NCBI RefSeq assembly: GCF_003590095.1
Contig: NC_039493.1
Span: 5,828,001 to 5,892,000 of the forward strand
Length of the DNA: 64,000 nt
From: Trichoplusia ni
Taxonomy: Eukaryota > Arthropoda > Insecta > Lepidoptera > Noctuidae
Reading direction: 5' to 3'
Each line of letters opens with the position of its first letter. Within the stretch, counting starts at the first letter, position 1. Below the pieces are notes generated by a model. That model searched no databases, was not told where the DNA came from, and saw nothing but the letters and a program-made list of their open reading frames with translations. Of this stretch, positions 24,401-39,400 are shown piece by piece. A program made the translations under genes and the position numbers.

Positions 24401-27400
24401 TGAATGGCCTTTGCATATTTTAAGTAGGAGTAACTATAAAAGTATACTTCATGCCCTAAATTTACATTTTAATTCTATCACGAAAGTCTCTGCTAATAAT
24501 TACAGGAACCCGTCAATCATAAAAGATCAACTATCTGAGAAAATACCAGCAACACAAAAATACTTCTTATGAAATAACCTAGAATCTCAGGCATCAGGAA
24601 AACTTCAAATATTTCGTGACCTTATAGAACTTATAATGAATTTAAGTTGGTCTATATCAATAGTACAAAACTCCTTTTATAATGTATATTTTTATGAACT
24701 GTATCCGGATATTATCTTTAGCGTAAACAGCCGGATATAAACTATCGGACGTACGCATCAAAGCATAGAAAAAAAAACGATTAAAACATTTTTAACCTTA
24801 AATAACAACATTTTATAAATAGAACTAACCACGAACATTTTTTAATTATCTACCATAGATAAAGTAGACTTGTATCCAACATTTTCTGTCTGGTTTGAGT
24901 AGACAGCAAATGTCTGTCGTTCAAATGTCTATAGCCGACATTTTTCACATATCTTCTGCGATAAACCTCCATGAATTGCTAGATATATGCAATACGAGAT
25001 AGCAATAATAACTCGTAAATATTTATCAATACAATTAAATAAGTAATTGTTTGTAATTTGAATACGAAATATCTGTGAACGGAACTACTGCCCACTCGCG
25101 GTAGTTGGCTCAAGAATACCTACGTTGCATATGTATATTTTATACCTAGCTATGTGTATTTATCATTGTTTCAGGGATGTGTGTATTTTCAACAGAAAGT
25201 TACGTAATTTTTTTACTCATAATCACAAAATATAAAGCAAGATTTCGTTAATTCGATACAAAACGCCTTTAGAGTAGATGAAGACCAAACAAAATCGTGC
25301 CACGATGAGACGTAAAACAATAAAAGAGTTTTCGCCAATATTTCACACGATTTTTTTGTTATGAAACATTTATTATCGAACTGGCAGCACGTTTCAAACA
25401 ACCCGATGAATTACCGATTTAAACAATATAACTGTTTGATAACAAGGTTCGCACCTGAGACGCGAAGTCTAGTCGTGTGGTACTGGTACTGCCAAGGACA
25501 TTGCAATTATTGAACACAGGGTACTAAATTCCAGGAAATCCTGTAACGATAAAGAGGACTTTCGTCTTATGAATCTTTGCTCTTTGTGCAAGGCCAGCAT
25601 TCAATGAAATTTAAAAATACAGCGGATCATCGCAAAACACGATAGACATTGCGAAAATCGTTTTGCAAGAAACTTAGGTTCTTCAAAAGACCTAGACAAA
25701 AGATGTTCTGCATAAAACGGAATAAATGAAAGATCCATTACACGCAAAGGTATCTAATAGCTACGAAGATGCATTGCCATTTACTATTCAATTATTCAAG
25801 AAGTTACACGCACCTCTGGGTTAAGACTTATTTATTACTGCTTTAAATCATTCTTTAGTAATTTGAAACAGAGGTAACGAGATACATACAACACCATGAT
25901 AAATGAGATCTTCTAGCTCTCTTCTTTACAAATTAAATGTTGAGAATTTTGTAATATTCGTACTTATCTTCATCTTTTTTTAGCTATAGGCTACAGTCTG
26001 ATGCTTAGGCTACAGTAGACGTTCTCCGAAAAAAAAGGTTAACACAACAGATTCATTAAAAACAATAATCTTCGTATTAACAACAGTGCGACAGAAGTTC
26101 CTGCGACGAAACACATACCCAACCTCGTGTTTTCGAATTATAAAGTAATCCGAACTATAAAGATAATGATGTCTACATCGATACTAATTGATTCGTATCG
26201 ATAAGGAATAACGACGCCTCCTCTGTCTATCAGTAACGAGATAGAAGGACAACCACATGTAAAGCCATGTGAGACAATCACGCCGTCCGAAAGTTCGTCG
26301 ACATAACACTTGTAAATCGATTACGCATTTATAAACTCACTCATAACAGATTTGGAAGATAAAAGTAAATCGATTAATTTTAGTAATCTACGAAATCGAT
26401 TGGACATGTCTGCGTGATTCATTAAGGGTGTACGTCAATGGAATGTAGCAATTTTTATATAATGCGGAAAAGTGTGGAGTAAATACGTTATGGTACGCAA
26501 CTCGAGTCTCTGATCAGTATCTATTAGGTTTTAACAAGTAACTTACATCGAACTTGAAAATTTTATCATTGGCTTCTACTCGATAACCGTTGTATTCAGC
26601 CCTGTTGGGCAGACTGGTATCTAAAAGGAACCTTACAGCATTCTCAATTGTTATAAGTCAAAGGAAAGAGTCCATAACCTTCTTTTCAAAAACATCAACC
26701 TCTTTTCGACTAAGTCATATCAAACATTTCAAAGTACAATTATTATTATGATGCCACGAAAGATCACTACTACGTATCGATAATCGATTATAGTAATCAG
26801 GCGGTCTCCTCGGAGACAGTCACGTTGCAACAAGCGTGTAAACACACGAACACACCAATTTAGTTTACACCTCGTTGATAAGATAGTTGGGGATTTTATG
26901 CATCTCCATTTATTGATTTGACGTGCCTAAGAATAGACAGCGATTGTCAATTGTTTGTCTTCTTAAAATGGAACACCAATGCAGCTGCAAACGAATTGTT
27001 TTTACAGCCAGATCTTGTAGCCATGTTTAGAAATCGTATGTTTTTATTTTAGAATATTTTTAAGTACTTCTCATAATGCTATGCTGCTACCTGGTCAGTA
27101 GGAAACCTTCATCTCTCTTCGTTATCAAGAAGGTTAGTCACAACCATTCAACACCTGATGTTATCTTCTACAGTGATAACATTTGAGTCACCGTTTATGA
27201 TTGTCCGGTCATAAGCCTTCAAAGTACTTCAAACTAATTCAAAGCTTTTATGAGACAATGAGAGGTTAACTATCATCGTCATGCGCAAACCACTTGTGCC
27301 TATGCACAAGTGGTTTGCGCATGACCGTCACCTGACCGTCACCTCTATAGGTGACGGTCAGAACAATATATCAAATACGTTGTAGCAAATTGTTAGGCAT

Positions 27401-30400
27401 CCCTGACATCTCGCTAGTACAATTTAAAACGAGGTCGCATTTAGCAGCAATGTACGGCAGAAGATTCGAGAACAATTATTTTAAGAAACTAATTTTATTT
27501 TAAATCTCTGTACTGGATATTTTCGTTTACGTCAAATCATTTTATACGTACAGCACCGTTTATATAATTCGCTTCGAAATTCATTTGATACATTTAAAGG
27601 GGGATTTTGTTTTATTTTTTTGCCGAATTGCAATTTAGAATTATTACAAACATAAATTGACGCCAAACTCTTTTGTCAGCTTGATAGGTGATAGCTGGTT
27701 TTTACTAATCACAATTTTCTGATTTTTATTGTTTGGCTGCTTTCTTTCTCTTTAATTGCGAGTACGCAATATAATTTCTTTTGTTAAAATTCACATTCTC
27801 ATTTTGAATTAGTCACACAATTTTACAAATTATCTTGTCTGACATTATCAGACAAGTTCTTCAGGTGTGGTCAAATGCTGAAATATTCAATGAAGCTGTA
27901 ATTCCAAAGTATTTATAAAAGAACGCGAAAGCCATTCAGAATCAGATATCGTATGCCATAAGAAACGTGCATTCAGAATCACATACATTATCGAGAAAAA
28001 ATAAAGTAATAATTTGCAGTTTGCGCAACTCTTGATTACAGGCCACATTCAATACGAGTTATTTTTATCAGGAACGCATTTTCTCTGCAGCCTGCATAAG
28101 AACTCGTCTTTTCCGATATTTTAAGAGACGGTGACAGAAAGGCGGCGCCATTTCTGCGGACAAACCGCATTCATTGACTTGCGTTTCTTACGTTTCATTA
28201 CACGGTAAATTTGGTATAAGAGAATCAAAATTAAATATAAATACAATGGGAACACAATTACAAGAATTTTGAAGCTACAATACTACTACTTGAATTCTCG
28301 TTTCTTATCACAAAAACTGCAAACTACAGGCTAGCATTATCGATAAACAAGAAAGGAAATTTCCCAGCAAATTGGCATGTCTATCGCCCCATTGGTTCTC
28401 CTAACAAAATAATAACACTGAAATGTGTCCGACTGGATTCCACACATAAATTAAAGTCTCGTTGTTCAGATATTTATAGCTTTTTAACGCGATCGGAAAT
28501 GCGTATTACTACTAATTGTCTGGCGTTTCATAACGCTGTGTGTGTAAAACATCACTCTGGTGTCGTACTAAATGAGTTATTAGCTGTAATTACTAGTTGT
28601 AATCGCTAATGTATAGTCAATTGACTGAAACGCTACTGAGTATTAATGTAGTAGAAGTAGGTTCCGATAATAGTGCTGCTAACACCGGTTAGGAACGCAA
28701 CCGCGTGTGATACATCACAGAGATTCAGTTACTATGATCGATTCGCGCACGCGACTGACGTGACGGCCTATATTTTTTTCATGGGTGTATCCGAACGGAT
28801 TTAAATGGCATTCGAAAAATGAAATATCGATTCTTGTCTTTTTATTCATTTTTTAGCCACCTGGCGCGAATTACTGTGCAGACTACTATAGTCGTTCTGC
28901 AGTTACAATAAGAGCTATAATTCAATACAAGCAATAAGTAACATTTCACATTTGCGTGTAATTAAAAATTGACAGCGGCGCCTTGTAAGACTATCCGTGT
29001 GAGGTCAAAAGTATTTTTTACGAAGCTGCTCCAGACAGATCAGCTTACATTTTCCCTATATTAAAATTCAAGTCACACCTGAAATAACACCCAATGATGT
29101 TTTAAGAGCAGACAGTATTTATTGTTACTTATTTCAATTTGTTTAACTGACAAATATGTACGTTCCAGTTTTTGCATAAAACAAAACCAGGTAGCTGGAC
29201 TGAGATAGAGCAAAATTCATTAATTTAACCTTTACATAAAACCATATAAGTTATGTCACAATAAAAATATGGATACTTAACCTCAAAATAGGTGAATCAC
29301 TTCTAGTTAATGAATGACAACAAGTGACGTCATACAAGTGTCACTTCACTCTCGACTTGACATAATGACGGAGAAGTCAATATACGACGCTACTTCAATA
29401 TTTGCATAGTTGTATGTCCACTTGAAGGTGTGTGTCGCCTAGTAACAGGATGTTAAACGATATGTTTATCGGCCATTAACCATAATTGAATTTACCTGCA
29501 ATGATTATTACTACTGTTTGCTCTAATTGGATAGATATATATTTTTAGACTTGGCAACTGATTTATGAGATAATGTCTATGCCTATACATATGCTCATAT
29601 TTTCAATTTTCTGGAACTTTTGTACGAAGAAATGTAACGTTCACAAGCCAAAGTTTACTTACATAAATCGTGATTATCTACTCTATATTCAAATATATCG
29701 TGGCGCTAAGCATTCAGAATAAAACTTAAACATTTCACTTTCAGAGCTATAAAATTAAACTGTACTCAATGACTTAAAATTAAAACAAAGATTCGACAAT
29801 AGATTTAGAAATTGCAATGCTTCGCAACAATTACCTAGTTTCAGCAAAAAGATCATGAATACGTCTTAAGATTAATTCAAAATAAAGTCAACAAAAAGGA
29901 TATAAACAACTAAATTTAAATATCAATCATAAGCTTGAAATCAGACAGAAAAAAAAATCTATAAATGTTTCCAGCCGATGTGACCTTTGAAAGTCGCTCA
30001 CTCACGACGCGACATCGCGAACGAGTTACGATTGTCTGACGTAGCGTCGACGTCAGCCGTGTCGATGTCGTCGTAACAAGGTCATGTGGTACAGACCACG
30101 TTATTTGAACCATCAGGCCAACTGCGATTACCTTTGCCTACTGAAAACTATTAAAAAGTTACATAGAATTTAGTTTATTCTTAAACGTGTTTCGTTCGAT
30201 CTCCAAAAACATAGAAGCAAAGCAGCTTGATCTAGTTTGAATAACATTCGAATGTTCCCGCTAATCTATTTAAAAAGTCGGACAGACAAAGTCCACAGTA
30301 CTGCTATCTTCACACATCGTATGGGTTGCTTTCGTTTTGCTCCAGTTTTTTTCTTTACCTTTTTTATCGATAATATCGTCAACCAGAACCGGATCAGAGT

Positions 30401-33400
30401 TACTGTTCGCGTAACAGTACAATAAATTACTTAGGTACTTACCAGTTTATCAAAGAATAATAAATAATAAATTTATACGAATTCATGGAATACAATTTGT
30501 AAACAGCTAGTTCACGGAAACTAAGCTTCCGAATCACGAACATCCGACATAATATATTATAGTATTATTTCAACGGTGAAATTATTATGCGATTTACAAC
30601 TTTATCTCAAAATAAACATCGAGATTAACAACCATTCTAGGAATAAGTATTTATAAATCTAAATCTAATAAAAATAGAACGCCGTGTTGCCAATAAATTT
30701 TTAATTAGCGATGGCAAGTTAGCATCTACGTCCGGTGTAGCTAGAGCATAAAATATTTTCCAATCTCAGTCAGCTAAGCGCCGGTAATTGATTAACCGGT
30801 AACATCCAACAGGAGATACATATATCATTACATATTTAATAGCTGTGGTTAGTTTATTAATAACTGTGTGTTAGCGTGTCTAACTTTATTGCAAATAGTT
30901 ATTTACAATAAGCCTGACGCCATGGTCCTCTGATGCACGTGTATGTGGGTTTTATGCTACCTAAAAAAACCAATGAATGAATTGGTAGCAAAGCAGATGA
31001 CAGACGTTTAATATCTATCACGGCACTGGCTGAAAACAATCATAAAAAAACATAAGAAATACCCCAAAAAAGTAATGGTTTTTTTTAAATGCACATGCCT
31101 GCTTTATCTGTAATCGGCCAAATATTCACCAAACCGGAATCGCAAATCGATAACAGAATAAGAAGCCAATACTTGTACCTTTGCCATTGTTCAACTGTAC
31201 CTAACTAAAAAGCCAAGATCTTAAGCACGAATAGATTTAATCGTTAAATACCTACGTTTAAAGGTTTAATAACCTTCTCTCTCGAAAGCTCGCATTGTAA
31301 ATGAGAAACCATAATTCCTTTATACAGCGTTACAAATGCAACAATAAAATCGAAATAGCAACTAGAAAATACAGACTCATTCATAGACAATTTAAAAGGC
31401 ACTTGCTTTCATGACTGGTGCATAAAATGAAGAATAAAGACGTATACTGTTTTATTTTTAATCACCGTGTCTCCCTTGCTTAATAAATTGTTAATGACGC
31501 ATAAATACTTAATGCTGCAGACACAATTTGACAGCATGAGTTCTGCTTTTCTAGCCACTCTAAATAGAAGTCTGAAATGATAAGTCATGTATTTTAATAA
31601 TACGTTTATTCCTTGTATCTATTTTCTGAAAGGTATACCGTCATTATGAGATTGTAGATGAGAATGCTACGCCGCGCCGTATGCCTAATTATCAATGACT
31701 AGCTGTAGCCCGCGACTTCGTCCGCGTGGTTAGAAGATACAACTTATGATTTATACCTGCCCTGTTTTTTTCAATTGTCCATTGTATCTTCGCTCCTATT
31801 AGTCGCAGCGTGATAATATATAGCCTAAAATCTTCCTCGATGAATGGTCTATTCAATATAAATAATAAACAAAATATTTTTTTCAATTTGAACCATTTGA
31901 ACCACCAGTAGTTCCTGAGATTAGCGCGTTCAAACAAACAACTCTTCAGCTTTATATACATATTAGTATAGACTTTATATATTAGAATAGATTATTGAGT
32001 CATTACTACAAAGCCTAAGCGATAATTATCTCAAAAGGATCTGAGAAAAAAACATACATTCACGATAATCTAATAGAAATCTTACAATCTAATTTCAAAG
32101 ACGCGATGCAAGAATTTTCAGGCCTTAATTCGTTGTTTTGTACGTATCGGCGTTTATCTAGAAATTTAATTGATTATACCTATTTCCGTTAATAACGGAG
32201 CTGTCCACATAAAGGTACCACAGATAAGATAATATTTTAGACTCAATCTGTGGAAATCCAATTTGTATGTAATGAATTCGGTTTTTCACAGATACATGTA
32301 GACAAGATAATCATTTAATAGCATTTAATTTTCCAGTCACGTTAAATTTCTCTAAAAAAAGATTGAATATTTAGAATTCATCAATGAATTGCTGTTCCAC
32401 GGCCATTAACTTCTCAATAAAGACTTTAGCTCACTGACTAGTAAAAAACAAATTAAAAATTCATGCGAGTAACATTAATTTATACTTTCCGTTCGGTCGT
32501 CGTCCGCATTCACAAGTTCAAGTTCAGAATTGCATTTTAAATCGATTCAATGTGAAACAAACAGAATTGCATACAAAAAGCCATTTTGTTTTGAAAGATG
32601 GCCGGTGAGTGTTCGGTTTTCGAATGTGTTTTTTTGTTTTGCATTTTAAAAGGCTTGACCGCAACTTTATTTTCATATGGGCCGTATAAATGTAACGTTA
32701 TTGTTCTTCTTGCGATGAGTTTTATTGGCCTCACGCATTTTACTTTAAATGTTGATGCACAAATATGAATTCTAGAAAGAGTGATCTTTTAAGTCATGTA
32801 ATATCTGATCTTATTGGGCATCTAATCTTGTAACAATACTTTATACAATATGCATATAGATAACCAGGAAACCTAAATTGATCCGATTATATCAATAATT
32901 CATTTTTATTCCACTTAATAAAAATGTCCGCATTAGTATCGTTATGCTTTATGTAATCTTAGAAAATCGTAACACTAAAATAAATTATTATCTGCTAGAT
33001 GCTTTGTCAATGTCCAGATACTTATTATCAAATGTTACACTGCATTTATTTTAAATACGTAGACAACAAAGTGAAATGTATTTTCAGATAACATAAAAAT
33101 CAGGAAAATGCTCTATAATCTGAACGCAAATAAGGCGTAATCACCTGCCGCGCAAATACTCTTGCTTATGTTCCATCTTTTTCGTTTTTTTTTTGTTGCT
33201 TCAGATTTACACGATTGTCGTAAACAGGCATGACTTGTGTACCTGTCAATTGATAACCATCGGTCGCACGCACTTACGCTTTGATCTTATCGTGCCGACA
33301 TGATAATAACATAATTATTTCTAAACATAAATATGCAATGTAGATAATTTTTAAGTGCAAAATACGACTTTCACACATTGTCGTTGAAAGTTAAACTGGC

Positions 33401-36400
33401 ACTTAGTGAACATTATCAGCATTAGAAAGAAAGCAAATAGTCTAATTTAATTTTAACTTTCGAAAAAGTAATTAATTGGTTGTACGAAAGTTCATAAAAC
33501 TGATTTGAATATCAACAGCTGTGACAAGCATTTCAAATTAAATTTCGAATGCAAAACAAACTGGAACAAAAAAAATATGATTGAGCTATGGCCTGTCAAC
33601 TTTTTACTAATCCTTCGAATGTGTGTTTTCGCGCCATAATTAATGTCACTCAATAACACTAGTCACTAACCTCGAATTATCTTAATTTATTCGGATGGCA
33701 CAAATCAATTGACTTCATAGAAAGTAGAGTCGGCTAATTAAAATATACGCGCGTGATTTGAGGCACGTCGGCAACCGTTATTGTCGAATCGATAAGAGAT
33801 ATTAGCAATACACGTCACTCAGACGAACTGATTAAGTTGCGTAAATAACGCCGTTGAGCTCGAAATAAAAGGTCATTTTCTTCGATTGTATTTCTTTTTT
33901 CGTTCAATTCCTTTCGTTCAGTGTTTTCTGTACAGGATAAAACATGATGCATGCGGAAATTGTTCTTGTTTGTATTTTGCCTCTTAACGGAATCGAAAAG
34001 AAAGAAAGTATGTGTCAGTAGTAGTTTTTAAAATGTAATATTTAAGAGAGCGAAGCGTTGAACACTAGGTTCTGTGTGATGCTTTGTAAGACATTTGTCA
34101 AAATAATAATTCCACCTTTTAAAGCCGTTTTTAAATGTTAAAAATACATTTCGGTAAAGTTATTTTAAAAGCACTTACAAACACAAACAATTATTTACTT
34201 TCTTACGCATTCGGGTAAAAATATCCGAGTCGCGAAAACTCGTGACGTGGCATAACGCCAAAATAGTATTTTCTGCACCTTCACATCAAAAACGTTTATT
34301 TTTCACCTAAAATATCGATGTTTATCTTATCAAAGCGAATTTAAAATAAACAAACAATAATTTCTTGGTAATTTGTTTATATTTTTATTATCTGTTAAAA
34401 TATAGGCCATAGATATTTTCCAGCCAATGATAATTTATTCAATCAAAATCAAAAGTTTTTATTTCAAGTAGGCCGTTTTCCAGGCACTTTCAAAACGTTA
34501 AGGTGATGGCTCTAGTTGCGCTATGCAATAATTTTCAAGTCCTGAAATTTTGCTGGAATTAAGTAATTTTCGAGTAAAATTTTAGGTATGGAAGGATTTT
34601 ATGTTTCGCTTGAAACATTATTGTCACTAATTAAATCCATAAACTATTATACTGGTTGCAGCTGGTGTCACGCTAACGAAGTCATAAATTCCACCTACTT
34701 TCTACTGTCTTTAACAAGTTAGAAAACTACTACAACCAAGTACCAAGTTATCGTTATCAAAACCCGTATTTTTCTTCTCAGTTTTACTAAGGTATTTCCA
34801 TGGATTATGTTAATAAAACATTCGATTATTGCAGTGCATTTACACAAAATCCCATAATCCTTTTACTACTTCGATAAATTCGTTCAGATTTATTATTTGC
34901 ATTCGTATTGTGTTTGTCCATAATCAATTTATTATTTGTTGTAATGATCACACGCATCTCTCGTCTGGTTATCACGATCTCTTGTGTGATCTAAATTTAA
35001 ATTGTCGCAGAAAAATTAATCATTGATTAATCTATTTATGGCCAGTCTTATCTCTTACCTAACCTACTTTTTATTTTATGGTTCAAGTATTCAGTTATCG
35101 ATATAACCTTGTGGTTATGTCATTCTTAGAAAACCCTCCTTTGTTGGTCTTGGAACACAAAATGACTTGATGTATATCAGTACCGTAAAAATATTAGCCA
35201 TATTTTATCAGATAAGTCCGCTACATTTCGTGAAGGAAAAAAAGTGGTTGGATTTAAATACTTACACTAAAATATGTAATTTATATCAGAGTAAATCTGG
35301 ACCAACTGTCTCTTTCAATGGTATCCATTAAATAAAAGCTTTTAAAAGGTTAACGTAAGTTATCCAAAATTGAAAGTCGAATAAACTTTGCGCAGCAGCC
35401 AATAGCCATGAAAAAAGGTTTTATCCATGACTTTGTTAAGTTTATTTTTATTTGATTGTTCGACACCATATCTTTAACATGAGTAATTTGAATTAAGAAT
35501 ATTTTATTTATTAATTGTTAATGGTATCTATGAAATTAAACACACGAGGCTAAATGAATACCGTGTTTATAAAACCAACATGGCAATTTACCAATTTTCT
35601 CGCATCAGCGTACAGCTAATTAAATTTTCATGCGTTTATTGTTCTGATAGGCTAGCGCCAAAATCGATTAACTTCGGTAACCTCACGAGCATATTGCCTT
35701 TGATAAAAAACACGACACGTGGAACTTAATTAATCATATTTTTTCTTAACATTTTTAATAGACATGTTTAGAACGTAATAATAACTTAAGAACCAAATTG
35801 ATGGGCAATATTAACAGAAGAATAATCATAGATTAACACAGCCCAATGAATCCAGGGAACCTTGAGTGTACCGTACTGAATTCCCAATTATTGTGTAGAA
35901 AAATGCTTAAGAAAATTAATTTTCAAAACGTACTATACTTATCGAAAATCTTCGCCGTTACCAAATGTAGAGTTCCGATAAACGCACACTAATTATGAAA
36001 TTTTATCTGTGGCGATTGTTTGTCCTAACGAACTAAGTTCGCGGACTCTATTCTGTACAGATAGCACAGGTTGTAAACAATATGATTGATATTATTGTCT
36101 TGTGAAGCGATATCGGGGATTGTCTGTTATCATTTGTTTTAATCGTCTGATTACGCGATGCGGCAAAACTTTACTAGCCATTGTTTCTAAGGAACAGCTC
36201 ATACTTAGATTTAGGGTATTTTTATTTCCTCTAAAGGGAGGTTAAGCTATCGTTATCCCTTATAGCTCTAGGTGATAAGATCTAAGGGACAAGTTCCTTA
36301 CTCTATTTATGTCTAAAACAAAACAGGCCTTCTTCACAAGCATAATTTGCTATAATCATTTCTACGAAAAGAAGGCATTCAACTGTTATTATTTTAATTC

Positions 36401-39400
36401 CTTAAAAAAGGTTTGTAATTAGTTCATAAATAATGTATCGATAGTTTTCGTGCCAGTTAGCTAATAATCACCTTGGACTAGGAAAGTTGCGGTTTTATTA
36501 GATTCCTATTGCACAGTTAACGCTCATTTGCTGTAAGTAGTATTCAACTTTTTATCAGTCTAGGCGTGGCAAAGGTTAAGCAACATTATGTAAAAAGGAG
36601 AGATAATTGTTACTAAGAAGTTTTGATAATGCAGAGTATTTATTAATGGATGCGATTAAAACTAAGGTACCTCCGTTCTAAATTTCAAAGAAAACCTTTG
36701 TCCACTCTTAATGCTTTAGAATCTAAACAGAACTTTAAAAAAGAACAGAGCTACGTAAGTTTGTAGGTTGGCCCGTTTGTTCCCCCCTTTATGACCCCAC
36801 ATTTTCACTAATCCAACTGCATACTGCCACATTACCAATATTATTTCGCAGCCATTGATTCCACGAATAACCCTAATTACACCAAACTTATGATCTATTT
36901 TCCCTTGTCCACAGCATTGTAACCCGCACCTCGCAGCCACTGCACGTGGCCCTCGCCCTGGTGGTGCTGTTCGCCTGGCTCAGCCGGCCCGGCGCCAGCT
37001 CCAACCTTCGCGGATGGAGAGCACTATACGTCGCAGCCGTCGCCACGCATTTAGGAGCACAAGTCTGGATGACCCTTGTTTCTGGTAAGTTTCTTTTTTT
37101 AATTAGTAGATTAAAAAAGTTAGTTTCGAATGCAGAGTATTGTATGTGTGTATGTGTTGCCACTTGAATAAATATAATCCTACAAATAATACAATACTAT
37201 GAATATGTGATAATTCGTCACAGATTTATATAGATTGACGTAATTTTCAGATGAAATATTTACCGCCTTATATTCTTGATGAAACAATTGTTAGCAATTT
37301 GAAGGTGTACTCTCAAAGTAGCCTCTACCACAGACATAATAATAAAAGTCGTTTTTTTCGCTAAACCACGTGAAATACTAGCACGTGAGAAATTCTCACG
37401 TGGATATGATGTTGAAAATGGTTTCAAATTTTAAATTGTGAACACAATAACATATTGAAAAGTTTTTATGTTTATCAAATTATATAAAGGACCCATAAAT
37501 TTGAACTATAATAACGTTTTGGATCATAACGATGAAGTAATAGCTACCTTAGCTAATGATTGATTGTGTTAACGTCACTACGGCATCATATCCATATCTA
37601 ATGAATACAAAAAAGCGTACCAACGTAAGTATAGACAGAGGTTAGTATTTTTAGATTTCTAAAAATATGTCATTATTCATTATTTATTATTACATACTCA
37701 AAGAGATAACACTGCCAAGAAACGTCTTTAAAATTAGCGTTTAGGTCTCGTACGTTCACTAGACTTCTGACTGAAAAAACGATTTTTTTTAAATCTCTCA
37801 GTGAGCAACTCATTCCAATTTTTTTCACAACAAGATTAATCTTACGTCATACTTTCTTTTATTTCAAAATCAGAATCCCGAAACTCGTTTCAAATTTCGA
37901 AGAATTATATTACATCGAGCATGCGCATTACGTACGTGCAGGACTGGGAACCCATTAAAAATTGCAAACTTGTCGTTGAGAAACACCAGTTTAAAAAATA
38001 ATCGAATGGTATTTGAAGAAGGCGGAACACTAATTGTTTGAAACTTGAAAGAGGTTTTAATTGGAAAGGATGACTGCATGTATTGTATTTGCTATATGTT
38101 TAATGTTAAGTGCAGTAAAACAGTAGGTTATATTATATAGAAGGAATGTGACGACGGTATTAATTAATGCTAGGTATAGATCAAAGGCTATTAAAAGATA
38201 ACATACATTATTGTATTATCGTTTAACTAAAACGCTAAACATAACACAAAAGTAGAGTCAGAAATATTTTTGTGTAAAAACAAATAAAAATATACAATTT
38301 GTCACTCATTGACAATTAACGCTATAGGGTTTCATAAGAGTTTGTTTCATAACAAATTCGTGCGTACAAATAACAGACAGTTACGCATTCCCGCCAAATC
38401 AAAATGGCGTACTTCAGTTGCCTCTGACGTGCGGCCATATTGCACGTGGTGACTGAATGTGCGTAACGGATTGTTGCATCTTTACCATTGTTGTTATTCT
38501 TTTGTTTTATTTAAACAACAGCTCGATTTATCAATGTTCAATCAAATGCAAGTCAGGATTCCTTTGACTTTTTATCATTTTTATAAAATCATTTGCACAT
38601 GTCCGTACACGCTTGGATTTTAATCGACTTACAGTAGATATTAATTATTATTTTGGGTCGTTTTAGTTACACGCTCAAGGATACTAACGAAAGATGCTTT
38701 TAATAATCCACCTTCAAGAGTCATTACATATAAAGGTGGCAAGAAGGACAAATATAAATATAATGATGTAATACTTCACAGAATGTAATTTAAATTATTT
38801 GAAGCGTATAATTGTATTAGGATCCTTTTTTATTATAGTAATTGCATTGGTGTTATTTTCTAATTATGATAATTGCAAGGTATGTCTATCCTTGGATAAT
38901 TTATATAATCAAATAATAATGGGAATACTGGCACGTATAGCAGTCGGCATTGGCATGGGAATGGAAGAGTGAGCGATGTTTTTTTTATTTTACACCTGTC
39001 TATTGCATTCCTTCAAACAGCTTCGACCAGTATTTACAACACAAGCCTGTTCTTGGTAGGTTCGTTTACAAAAAATAAAACTAAGTCAAAATACTGATTA
39101 TTTTGAAAATTCGTTTTGAAATACATCAGAACCCGACTGCGACTATCTTAATTTAACAGGTGGGAGGTTTGCATCTTCGACTGTACGTTTCATTACTTTT
39201 AAGGTACTGTTTAGCATTTTAATGGCTCAAATATGGGAATCTTAACTGGCCAAAATATTTTGAATAGGATATAGAGCTCTACACACAGTTTTTAAGGTTT
39301 AAAATGACTTGTTTTATAACTTTTGTTCATTAACTTTGTTTGGACACGCGAAACTTACCTTAAGGAATAACACAATCAATAATTACGTAAGTAATTTGTG

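Larger units (their letters stand above)
15404..36914 (+). other. intron 1 of the TMEM205-like gene (21.5 kb)
   Basis: Starts GTGAGT and ends TCCCTTGTCCACAG. Apart from the repeats and sites listed separately, it is AT-rich and I found no nested gene that I can name. Two short promoter-like patches occur: 30000-30110 (CpG-rich, inverted TGACGT sites) and 32480-32612 (AAGATGGC followed by a consensus donor). Confidence 0.75.

Noticed and set aside
32537..32734. 65-codon minus-strand open frame.
   Set aside because: No domain, AT-biased codons and no splice context. The more interesting signal there is on the plus strand.
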